Part shown: positions 8,854-16,275 of the stretch, piece by piece | Layout: the number at the start of each line of letters is the position of its first letter | Numbering within the stretch: position 1 is the first letter of the stretch | Source of the DNA: Clostridiales bacterium | GTDB taxonomy: Bacteria; Bacillota; Clostridia; Saccharofermentanales; Saccharofermentanaceae | Length of the DNA stretch: 64,000 nt | Direction of reading: 5' to 3' | Assembly (NCBI GenBank): GCA_017554745.1 | Contig: JAFZHS010000009.1 | Coordinates: 1 to 64,000 of the forward strand | Made by a program: the position numbers and the translations under genes | The notes under the pieces: model-generated | Database searches by the model: none | What the model saw: the letters and a program-made list of their open reading frames with translations, nothing else | What the model was told of the DNA's origin: nothing

Positions 8854-8997
8854 AAAAAAACAGCACCCGCCGCCTTATCTGCGACCGGGCCCGGAAAAGC
8901 TATATTGTAAACATAATGTCGGTTTTCCATCATTCTCTCCTCAAAACCCCCGAAACAAGACGGACTCTGATTGACACCCGGAAATCCAGGGCGGTGC
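8854..8997 (-). ncRNA. Putative stand-alone structured RNA of about 144 nt (family not recognised)
   Basis: Transcribed from the minus strand, the 5' end GAGCACCGCC pairs with GGCGGCGGGTGCT at the 3' end (one bulged G), followed by seven T residues. Inside, CCGGGT can pair with GCCCGG, and a GGAAAA/TTTTCC hairpin lies next to it. The end-to-end closing stem with a large central region recalls 6S RNA in outline, but I cannot align it to any known 6S. It lacks RNase P, SRP and tmRNA signatures. The 442-bp gap 8766-9208 holds this RNA, the purB terminator, and no convincing protein gene. Confidence 0.45.
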
Positions 8998-9001
8998 TCA
9001 G

Positions 9002-9030
9002 GTATCAGATCTCAATAGTCCAACTTACAA
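9002..9030 (-). promoter_or_regulatory. Possible promoter of the structured RNA
   Basis: Minus strand: TTGTAA, a 17-bp spacer and TGATAC. The predicted start near 8995-8997 coincides with the first bases of the closing stem, which is the main support. The -10 box is weak. Confidence 0.4.
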
Positions 9031-9121
9031 GGCTTTACATCAAAAAGACAGGCCCAAGCTCCTTATTATGTCATGTAGGTCCAATTTAGAGGCCGCCATG
9101 CTCGAGTTACTAATATTTTAA

Positions 9122-9176
9122 TATAAAAAGCGGGATATGCCAAACTCGCTGTTACGCAAATCGGAATATCCCGCTT
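9122..9176 (-). terminator. Terminator downstream of purB
   Basis: An 11-bp perfect stem (AAGCGGGATAT / ATATCCCGCTT) with a 27-base apical region that can itself partly pair is followed on the minus strand by TTTTTATATT. It lies 33 bases after the purB stop. Confidence 0.8.
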
Positions 9177-9208
9177 GTAGTTTTTGTGGTCAACTTACTG
9201 AATTTACA

Positions 9209-10648
9209 TCAGACTTTAAGCTCGACTTCGCTTACATCCAGGTCATCCTTATGCGCTGCGATCAAAGGTCTGACACACTCATTGAGGAATGCGTCGACCT
9301 GCTCGGGACATCGGCCGATGTAAAGCTTGGGATCTCTGAGCTTGATGAGCTCATCCATTGTCATGCCGAACTTAGGGTCAGCAGCGATCCTCTCAAGAAG
9401 ATCGTTGGGCTTACCCTCATTCTTAACGACAGAGCCTGCCTGCATAGAAAGCTGGCGGATCTCCTCGTGGAGCTCCTGACGGTTTCCGCCCTTCTTAGTA
9501 GCTTCCATCATGATGTTTTCTGTCATCATGAAAGGAAGTTCGTCGAGGATATGCTTTTCGATCATCTTGGGATATACGACAAGACCGGAAACAACGTTTG
9601 TATAGATACCGAGGATCGCATCAACTGCAAGGAATGCCTCAGGTACTGAAATTCTCTTGTTTGCAGAGTCATCCAATGTTCTCTCGAACCACTGCTCTGA
9701 AGATGTCATTGCAGGATTCAAAACGTCAGCTATAACGTATCTGGACAAAGAAGCGATTCTCTCTGATCTCATAGGATTTCTCTTGTAAGCCATGGCAGAA
9801 GATCCGATCTGGTTCTTCTCGAAAGGCTCTTCGATCTCCTTTAAGTGCTGCAGAAGTCTGATATCGTTAGAGAACTTGTGAGCGCTCTGTGCGATAGCAG
9901 CAAGGCTGGAAAGAACAGTGTAATCGATCTTTCTGGAATATGTCTGGCCGGATACATAGTAGGACTGTTCGAAGCCCATCTTCTCGCAGATCTTCTTGTC
10001 GAGCATGACGCACTTTTCGTGGTCGCCGTCGAAGAGGTCATAGAAAGAAGCCTGAGTGCCTGTAGTACCCTTGCATCCGAGGAGCTTCAATGAAGCGATG
10101 GCATTCTCTACAGTCTCAAGATCGAAAACAAGATCCTGGAGCCAGAGTGTAGCCCTCTTACCTACTGTTACTAGCTGTGCGGGCTGGAAATGAGTAAATC
10201 CCAAAGTCGGCATAGCCTTGTATTCGTCAGCAAAATCAGCGAGCTTTGCGATAACTACAACAAGTCTCTTCTTGATGAGCTCCAAAGCCTCTCTCATTAT
10301 GATGATGTCCGTATTGTCGCCAACGTAGCATGATGTGGCACCGAGATGGATGATGGCATCAGCACCGGAGCCTTTGACCTGCTTGCCGTATGAATGGACA
10401 TGAGCCATTACGTCATGACGGCGGATCTTCTCCTCTGCCGCAGCATCCTCATAATCGATATCATCCTTATGAGCTTTGAGATCAGCTATCTGCTCATCAG
10501 TGATATTAAGGCCTAATTCCTTTTCTGCCTCAGCCAGTGCGATCCAAAGAAGTCTCCATGTTTTAAACTTCTTATCAGGAGAAAAGATATACTGCATCTC
10601 CTTACTGGCATAGCGGGAGTTTAAAGGGCTCTCGTATGTGTCTTTCAT
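9209..10648 (-). CDS. purB: Adenylosuccinate lyase
   Basis: PurB cleaves SAICAR to AICAR and adenylosuccinate to AMP, releasing fumarate. The 479-residue protein has the fumarase/aspartase superfamily signature GSSAMAYKRNPMRSE near residue 290, with the catalytic Ser in the mobile loop, and GATSCYVGDNTD and FTHFQPAQ as the other substrate-site blocks. The length is close to the longer eukaryote-like PurB type rather than the 430-residue Bacillus form. It follows the aminotransferase gene by 2 bases, which links aspartate supply to purine synthesis. Confidence 0.96.
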   Translation of the reverse strand: MKDTYESPLNSRYASKEMQYIFSPDKKFKTWRLLWIALAEAEKELGLNITDEQIADLKAHKDDIDYEDAAAEEKIRRHDVMAHVHSYGKQVKGSGADAIIHLGATSCYVGDNTDIIIMREALELIKKRLVVVIAKLADFADEYKAMPTLGFTHFQPAQLVTVGKRATLWLQDLVFDLETVENAIASLKLLGCKGTTGTQASFYDLFDGDHEKCVMLDKKICEKMGFEQSYYVSGQTYSRKIDYTVLSSLAAIAQSAHKFSNDIRLLQHLKEIEEPFEKNQIGSSAMAYKRNPMRSERIASLSRYVIADVLNPAMTSSEQWFERTLDDSANKRISVPEAFLAVDAILGIYTNVVSGLVVYPKMIEKHILDELPFMMTENIMMEATKKGGNRQELHEEIRQLSMQAGSVVKNEGKPNDLLERIAADPKFGMTMDELIKLRDPKLYIGRCPEQVDAFLNECVRPLIAAHKDDLDVSEVELKV

Positions 10649-10650
10649 TA

Positions 10651-11940
10651 TTAAAGATCCTCCAACAATTTATCCACTGCTGTGATTTTAGCACAGATCG
10701 AGAGGATTCTGACGGCCTTCTCAATATCTTCTATACCCGGGAAAGACGGAGCAAGTCTGATATTGGAATCAGAAGGATCCTTGCCGTAAGGGTAGCTTGC
10801 GCCTGCAGGTGTAAGTGCTACGCCTGCCTCCTTGCACATGGATACGATCTTTGCAGCTGTACCGGGCATTGCATAAAAGCTTACGAAGTAACCGCCCTTA
10901 GGATTTGTCCAGTGCCAGAGATCTCCGTTGCCGCCGAGTTCTTCATTAAGCACCTTCTGGCATGCTTCAAACTTCGGACGAAGGATAGCTGCATGCTTCA
11001 TCATGTGGGCATAAACAGCCTCAGCGTCAGGAAGGAATCTTGAATGAGCCAGCTGGTTTACCTTATTAGTGCAGATAGCCTGGGCATTTAAGAACTTCTT
11101 AGCCCATGTCATGTTGTCTTTATTTGCTGCGAAGCATGAGATACCGCCGCCTGCAAATGTGATCTTGGAAGACGAAGCGAACTCATATACCCTGTTGGCA
11201 TGTCCGTAGGACTCGCAAAGAGAAAGCATATCAGGGAGCTTGCCCCATGTATTTCTGTCTTCATAGAGATGGTGAACTACATAAGCGTTATCCCAGAAGA
11301 TCCTGAAATCAGGTGCTGCTGTCTCCATTTTCGCGAGTCTCTCGCAAACCTCTGCTGAATAAACAACTCCGTCAGGATTGCTGTAGCAGGGAACGCACCA
11401 GATACCCTTAACGTTCTCATCCTTAACAAGTTCTTCGACAACGTCCATATCAGGACCGTTCTCAGTCATGGGAACTGCGATGAGCTCAAAGCCCATTGTC
11501 TCTGTAACTCTGAAGTGTCTGTCATATCCGGGCGCGGGGCAAAGCCACTTTCTGCCTTCTACCTGTGACCAGGGCTTGGGGGAATCGACTTCACCGAAAA
11601 CCATAGAACGCATAAGCGCATCATACATCTGGTTAAGAGATGAAGAATTACCCATGAAGATATTGTCCTTATCTGTACCGAGAAGTTCACCGAAGATCGC
11701 TCTTATCTCCTCGATACCCGGAGCGATACCGTAGTTTCTTGTGTCTTCGTTCTTGGCGGTCTTAAAACCGTCCTTGAGCGTGTCATAAATATCGTTAGAG
11801 AGGTCGAGCTGGACCGGCGAAGGCTTTCCGCGTGTCATGTCGAGCGTAAGATTAAGTGCCTTGCACTTTTCATAGCGTTCAATCAGCTCTCCTCTAGCCT
11901 GGATGAGCTCTTCTTTTGTCATCTCGCGGTAACCCTTCAT
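10651..11940 (-). CDS. Aspartate aminotransferase of the MocR-like PLP family
   Basis: A fold-type I PLP aminotransferase of 429 residues. FASSSKITFAGGGISCF carries the PLP-binding Lys, and DMTRGKPSPVQLDLSN at the N-terminus with WDNAYVVHHL fits the Corynebacterium AspT type (aminotransferase family PF12897) rather than the common AspC/AatA type. The probable role is oxaloacetate plus glutamate to aspartate. ATG codons at 11940 and 11922 are both possible: AAGGAAGG lies 12 bases before the first and AAGGG 10 bases before the second. It is probably co-transcribed with purB, which acts on aspartate-derived intermediates. Confidence 0.82.
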   Translation of the reverse strand: MKGYREMTKEELIQARGELIERYEKCKALNLTLDMTRGKPSPVQLDLSNDIYDTLKDGFKTAKNEDTRNYGIAPGIEEIRAIFGELLGTDKDNIFMGNSSSLNQMYDALMRSMVFGEVDSPKPWSQVEGRKWLCPAPGYDRHFRVTETMGFELIAVPMTENGPDMDVVEELVKDENVKGIWCVPCYSNPDGVVYSAEVCERLAKMETAAPDFRIFWDNAYVVHHLYEDRNTWGKLPDMLSLCESYGHANRVYEFASSSKITFAGGGISCFAANKDNMTWAKKFLNAQAICTNKVNQLAHSRFLPDAEAVYAHMMKHAAILRPKFEACQKVLNEELGGNGDLWHWTNPKGGYFVSFYAMPGTAAKIVSMCKEAGVALTPAGASYPYGKDPSDSNIRLAPSFPGIEDIEKAVRILSICAKITAVDKLLEDL

Positions 11941-12023
11941 GATCGGCCAACCTTCCTTAAAATGAAATTTTGAAATCTAAATCTTGCATTTTTGAGGCAG
12001 ACTTCCCCCTCAAAACCTCAACA

Positions 12024-12051
12024 ATTATAGTCTATTACGTTATTAAAGCAA
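12024..12051 (-). promoter_or_regulatory. Promoter of the aspartate aminotransferase-purB operon
   Basis: Minus strand: TTGCTT, a 16-bp spacer and a perfect TATAAT. The leader of about 77 nt contains an 8-bp hairpin (TTTTGAGG / CCTCAAAA, 11982-12013 region) that lacks a T tract. A regulatory role is possible but not shown. Confidence 0.65.
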
Positions 12052-12124
12052 TAAATAAAACTTGCTAAAATGGCATTTCTTTTTGCCAAAAATGCATTTT
12101 TTCTCAAATTCGGCACTTTGCACA

Positions 12125-12514
12125 TCAAAAAGGCACAAATTCAACTTCCTGTACATTACCCTGCTCATCATGCGTGACCTTGATCACCTCGAAAATGATA
12201 TTCCTGTCATAGTACCCTTTCTCATCGATGAACCTGGCGGCTGTCCTGATCACCTTGTTCCTCTTTGAGCGGATGACAGATTCGGCCGAGTCAGGGTAAG
12301 GACCGCGGTTAAGTCTTGTCCTGACTTCGAATACATAGATGTCGTTTTCTTTCTCAGCGATAATGTCTATCTCTCCTACGTTATGCACCGTATAATTCCG
12401 CTTCAAAATAGCAAAACCCTTTGATTCCAATGAGCTTACGGCCGCATCTTCCCCTTTGGATCCGATGATCTGCTTTATAGTTTTGGCGCTGTTTAATATT
12501 TGTGTTTTTCCCAT
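12125..12514 (-). CDS. YraN/UPF0102-family endonuclease-fold protein
   Basis: The 129-residue protein has the restriction-endonuclease-like core of the YraN family: GSKGEDAAVSSLESKGF near the N-terminus, GEIDIIA with the predicted metal-binding Asp, and VFEVRTR where most members have VEVKxR. The Lys-to-Arg exchange at this position is mild but affects a predicted active-site lysine. Function is unknown; family members sit near rnhB and DNA-processing genes. The ATG follows GAGGAAACC. It is divergent from the EAL gene, and a short GGCA/TGCC hairpin with TTTT lies downstream. Confidence 0.83.
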   Translation of the reverse strand: MGKTQILNSAKTIKQIIGSKGEDAAVSSLESKGFAILKRNYTVHNVGEIDIIAEKENDIYVFEVRTRLNRGPYPDSAESVIRSKRNKVIRTAARFIDEKGYYDRNIIFEVIKVTHDEQGNVQEVEFVPF

Positions 12515-12634
12515 GGTTTCCTCACTGTCTAAATTTTTTGATAATTGACAAGATTTTTACTAAATTGCTTTTTTTATTGTTTTATAGTCTTTAGTGGCAT
12601 AAAATTAGAACCAATAAATCAAAGGGATCGATTT

Positions 12635-14299
12635 ATGGGCGCAGGGAATCCTGACATATTAGGTTTTTTCGAGACACTCGATGAATGCACAGACTGCAAC
12701 TTCACCGAGCGCTTCACGAAGTATGCTGATTATCTGTCGATCGCCAAGATCGAAGATACTGAGTACGTTAACGGCAGACCCGTTTCCAAGAACGTCGATT
12801 ATGTTTCCGATAATGTAGGCACCGAGTATTTCGAGGTTACATTGGGCAGCGATGAATCCGTGATCACTGTCGTCCGTTTCACCTACAAACAGTTCCCGCC
12901 TCAGCCCACGATCGAACAAAAAGAGCTGATGCCGCTGTTCAAAAACAGCGTTGCCGGTCTTATCGCAGTTAAGCGCCTCAGCGCACAGTACGCTTACCTC
13001 TACAACAACGACCTGGAATTCGGCATGCATAATCCGAATTACCTTTACTCCAGGTTCGGCGAGATGTTCGAGAACGGCACCGCAACCAAATTCTCCGTTG
13101 CATTCCTCAACATCAAGCAGGTCAACCAGCTCAACAGATATTTCGGCTCCGCTATTGCAGGAAGTGCCATCAAGATGTTTGGCGCCAAGCTCAACACCTT
13201 CCCTCTCAGAGAGAAGAACGAATTTGCAGTACACCTCGGCGGCGACAACTTCGTCGTCGTACTTACCACTCCCCGTCTTCCAGAGCTCGAGAGATTCCTT
13301 GCAGCCGTTCCCGTTACGATCACTTACGGCAACGACAAGTTCGAACACATCTTCAACTGCAGAGTCGGCATTACGACCATCCGCCCAAGCCACCGCAACG
13401 GCAACCAGGTCCTGGGCGAATGCTCACAGGCCTACAGTTATTCCAGACATAACAACGTCGACATCGTTTACTACTCCGAAGAGATCAACGAGAAGAGCCA
13501 GAATAATACCGAGAAGCTCTCCAAGGCATTAAACGAGAACAAGTTCCTGATCTACTATCAGCCTGTTATAAGTCTTGAAGACAAGCCTTCACTTTATGCC
13601 GCAGAAGCCCTTGCCCGTCTCCCCTTTGAAGGCAAGATCATCTCGCCCCAGGAATTCATAACTCTTGCAACCGATTCCGGCATCGTTACCAAGATCGACT
13701 TCTATGTCCTCGAGAACGTATGCCGCAACATTAAGGCATGGCAGGAACAGGGCCTAACCGTAGTGCCCATAACGGTAAACTTCTCGGGCCGTAACCTCTT
13801 CAACACTTCGATCGCTGACAACATCATTGAAGTCATCGACAAATACGGCATCGACCACAATCTCGTCGGCATCGAGTTTTCAGAGCCTGACTTCACACAA
13901 AGAATGCCCGTATTAAGAGACGTTACACACACATTGGCTTCCGCAGGAATAATCGTTACTCTCGACAAGTTCAGCACCGGCCAGTCAACACTTACGCTCC
14001 TCCATGATATGGACGCCAACTACGTTAAGATCGACGCAAGCAGATTCGACCCTGAAGATCCGAAGGGCCGCATCATTGCCAACGACATGATCAATCTCGC
14101 GAATATCTTAGGCTACAAAGTCATCTGCGAAGGCGTCGAGACCCAGAAACAGGCTGACGATCTCATGATGTGCGGCTGTAACCTCTTCCAGTCTTTCTAC
14201 TATGACAAGCCTTTGTCAGAAAGGTTCTTCGTTGACAGACTTACGAACCCTCTTTATGTCATAGAGCCTTCCGGCGTAGTTACCGAGGAACAGACTTAA
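12635..14299 (+). CDS. Degenerate GGDEF-EAL domain protein (cyclic-di-GMP related)
   Basis: The 554-residue soluble protein has an N-terminal region of about 150 residues of unknown type, a GGDEF-fold domain with GGDNF (202-206) in place of GGDEF, and a C-terminal EAL domain. EAL residues present are E324 of AEALAR, the Asn of VNFSG, the Glu of IEFSE, VKID and E499 of EGVET, but the DDFG metal motif reads DKFS (444-447). Loss of the second Asp predicts weak or no phosphodiesterase activity, so it may act as a c-di-GMP sensor. An upstream in-frame ATG at 12545 was rejected because AAAGGGA precedes the ATG at 12635 by 7 bases. It is divergent from yraN. Confidence 0.85.
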   Translation: MGAGNPDILGFFETLDECTDCNFTERFTKYADYLSIAKIEDTEYVNGRPVSKNVDYVSDNVGTEYFEVTLGSDESVITVVRFTYKQFPPQPTIEQKELMPLFKNSVAGLIAVKRLSAQYAYLYNNDLEFGMHNPNYLYSRFGEMFENGTATKFSVAFLNIKQVNQLNRYFGSAIAGSAIKMFGAKLNTFPLREKNEFAVHLGGDNFVVVLTTPRLPELERFLAAVPVTITYGNDKFEHIFNCRVGITTIRPSHRNGNQVLGECSQAYSYSRHNNVDIVYYSEEINEKSQNNTEKLSKALNENKFLIYYQPVISLEDKPSLYAAEALARLPFEGKIISPQEFITLATDSGIVTKIDFYVLENVCRNIKAWQEQGLTVVPITVNFSGRNLFNTSIADNIIEVIDKYGIDHNLVGIEFSEPDFTQRMPVLRDVTHTLASAGIIVTLDKFSTGQSTLTLLHDMDANYVKIDASRFDPEDPKGRIIANDMINLANILGYKVICEGVETQKQADDLMMCGCNLFQSFYYDKPLSERFFVDRLTNPLYVIEPSGVVTEEQT

Positions 14300-14325
14300 T
14301 CCTGATAAGACACTTCAGCTTCTCT

Positions 14326-14354
14326 TAAACAAATAGTAGTATTTGTGCTATTAT
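14326..14354 (+). promoter_or_regulatory. Possible promoter of the aminotransferase gene
   Basis: TAAACA, a 17-bp spacer and TATTAT, about 30 bases before the CACGAGG ribosome site. The same stretch can form a weak AATAGTA/TGCTATT hairpin followed by T-rich sequence, which might end the EAL transcript. Confidence 0.4.
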
Positions 14355-14385
14355 TATTTTTAATTTTTATTCACGAGGTACTACT

Positions 14386-15576
14386 ATGATCTCCAAGAAG
14401 ATGCAAAATGCGCTTAAAGGCGGCTCCGAGATCCGCAAGATGTTTGAAGAAGGCGGAAGACTTAAGGCTATCTACGGCGCTGACAATGTTTACGATTTTT
14501 CTATCGGCAATCCCGACTTAGAGCCTCCGAAGGAAGTTTTTGACGCTCTGAAGGAATTGGCTGAGAATCCCACTCCCGGCATGCACGGATATATGCCCAA
14601 CGCAGGATATCCCTCTACCCGCCGGATCGTAGCCGAAAAGCGCGGCAAGGAAGCAGGTATGGAGATCGGTCCCGAGGCAGTCTGCATGACTGTAGGCGCT
14701 GCTTCTGCAATGAACGATGTTCTTCACGCGCTCCTTGACGAGGACGACGAAGTCATCCTTCTTGCTCCCTACTTCATGGAGTACAACGGATATGTCGCAA
14801 ACCACAACGGCAAAGTAGTTATCGTACAGACAGACGATGTCTTTATGCCTGTCATTGCCGATATCGAAAAGGCAATCACCTCTAAGACAAAAGCCATCAT
14901 CGTTAACTCGCCTAATAATCCGTCCGGCGTAGTTTATCCGGCTGAGCTTCTTTCTGAGCTTAACGAAATGCTCAAGAGACAGGATCACACCATCTATGTT
15001 ATCAGCGATGAGCCTTATATTGACCTCGCTTACGACGGTGCGTCTGTCCCTTGCGCACTTAAATATATCGACAACCTTATCATCTGCTTCTCATGGAGCA
15101 AGTCTTTGTCACTTCCCGGCGAGAGAATCGGATATACGCTCGTTTCACCCCGCTGCGCTGATTTTGAAGAGCTTACAGGCGCTATCGTTCTTTCCAACAG
15201 GACTTTAGGCAGCGTAAACGCTCCCGCTATCTGGCAGAAGGTCATCGAGAAGGCCATCTATGCTAAGGTTGACGTTGCAAATTACGAGAACCGCAGGAAC
15301 CTTCTTTATTCCAATATCGTTGATGCCGGCTTTGACGCTGTTAAGCCTAACGGTGCGCTCTACATCTTCATGAATACCCCTAAGGGTCTGTCCGATGAAG
15401 AATTCGCCAAGATCTGCGCAAGCCATAATCTCCTTTTGGTTAAGGGTTCCAGCTTTGCACGTCCCGGCTACTGCCGTCTCGCATTCTGCGTTTCCGAGAC
15501 TTCCATCAGGAATTCAAGGAAAGCATTCTTTGCGATCGCCGAAGAATTGGGTTTAAGCCACAAAGCAGAGCTCTGA
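14386..15576 (+). CDS. PLP-dependent class I/II aminotransferase
   Basis: A fold-type I aminotransferase of 396 residues. SWSKSLSLPGERIGY carries the PLP-binding Lys and the following Arg motif, NSPNNPSGVVY binds PLP and substrate, and VISDEPYIDLAY supplies the Asp and Tyr. The IGNPDLEPP start is typical of aspartate/aromatic-type family members. The exact substrate cannot be told. GAGG lies 9-10 bases before the ATG. It converges on the sortase gene with a 3-base gap. Confidence 0.88.
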   Translation: MISKKMQNALKGGSEIRKMFEEGGRLKAIYGADNVYDFSIGNPDLEPPKEVFDALKELAENPTPGMHGYMPNAGYPSTRRIVAEKRGKEAGMEIGPEAVCMTVGAASAMNDVLHALLDEDDEVILLAPYFMEYNGYVANHNGKVVIVQTDDVFMPVIADIEKAITSKTKAIIVNSPNNPSGVVYPAELLSELNEMLKRQDHTIYVISDEPYIDLAYDGASVPCALKYIDNLIICFSWSKSLSLPGERIGYTLVSPRCADFEELTGAIVLSNRTLGSVNAPAIWQKVIEKAIYAKVDVANYENRRNLLYSNIVDAGFDAVKPNGALYIFMNTPKGLSDEEFAKICASHNLLLVKGSSFARPGYCRLAFCVSETSIRNSRKAFFAIAEELGLSHKAEL

Positions 15577-15579
15577 TAC

Positions 15580-16275
15580 TTACACGGGCACCAGGACAAC
15601 GATAAAGCGCCAGCAGTTGCCACGCTCTCTGGCACAGGTCACAAGGGTTATCTGCTTAGCGTTGATATCTGAAGAGCCCACATAATCCTGAAGTTCATAG
15701 GGTGAGCAGTAATAAGTACCGCTCACCCTATATTCATGTCTTTTACCGTCCGGGGTCTTGATTATTGCCCTGTCATTTACCCTGATGTCCGTAAGATTAT
15801 AAAAGATCGTGGACGACACTGTATTCCTGTGACCCACTATAACGCTGTTGCCCAAATCTCCGAGTCCTGCGGAATACCGCATCCTGATTACTCCGTATCT
15901 CATCGCGACAGATGAATTCTCTTTCCATACCGGCTCTTCAATATTGAGACAGGGTATTTCAATAATGCCCTCCAGATGAAGAGTTGCCATTTCCTGATCT
16001 GCGCCGTTCTGATACGATGCTATCTGTACCCAGTCTCCTATTAAGTTCCACTCGGTATCATCGCCGTCGCCGTATACTGCAAGAAAACCGCCTGAAGGAA
16101 CTTCATAAGTTATCTCATCACTGCTTTTGCTTCTGTCGTCAAAGAGGTGAAGCGCTTCATCTTTTACAGATACTCTGATGCTTGATTTGGCATATTCTTC
16201 AAGGCCGGCCAAAAGACCTGCCAGACCGAGGATAACAAGGCATGCTGCGAGGATCCCTTTGAGATACTTTCTCAT
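15580..16275 (-). CDS. Sortase (transpeptidase for the neighbouring surface protein)
   Basis: The 231-residue membrane-anchored enzyme has an N-terminal hydrophobic segment at residues 5-24 and a sortase beta-barrel. Catalytic residues are visible: His149 in VIVGHRN, Cys214 in TLVTC and Arg223 in CWRF. The short barrel and TLVTC suggest the class D/E range, but the class is uncertain. Its ATG overlaps the stop of the surface-protein gene by 4 bases (ATGA), so the two are translationally coupled and the surface protein is the likely substrate. Confidence 0.88.
   Translation of the reverse strand: MRKYLKGILAACLVILGLAGLLAGLEEYAKSSIRVSVKDEALHLFDDRSKSSDEITYEVPSGGFLAVYGDGDDTEWNLIGDWVQIASYQNGADQEMATLHLEGIIEIPCLNIEEPVWKENSSVAMRYGVIRMRYSAGLGDLGNSVIVGHRNTVSSTIFYNLTDIRVNDRAIIKTPDGKRHEYRVSGTYYCSPYELQDYVGSSDINAKQITLVTCARERGNCWRFIVVLVPV

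Noticed and set aside
9001..9100. A 19-codon ORF upstream of the structured RNA on the minus strand
   Set aside because: No ribosome site and no recognisable product.
8766..9120. T-box or cysteine riboswitch for cysS
   Set aside because: No AGGGTGG-type T-box or known riboswitch core was found; a terminator-like T7 and a separate promoter-like site point to a free RNA.
12545..12634. Earlier start of the EAL protein
   Set aside because: Hydrophobic lead is read from AT-rich promoter DNA and AAAGGGA precedes the ATG at 12635.
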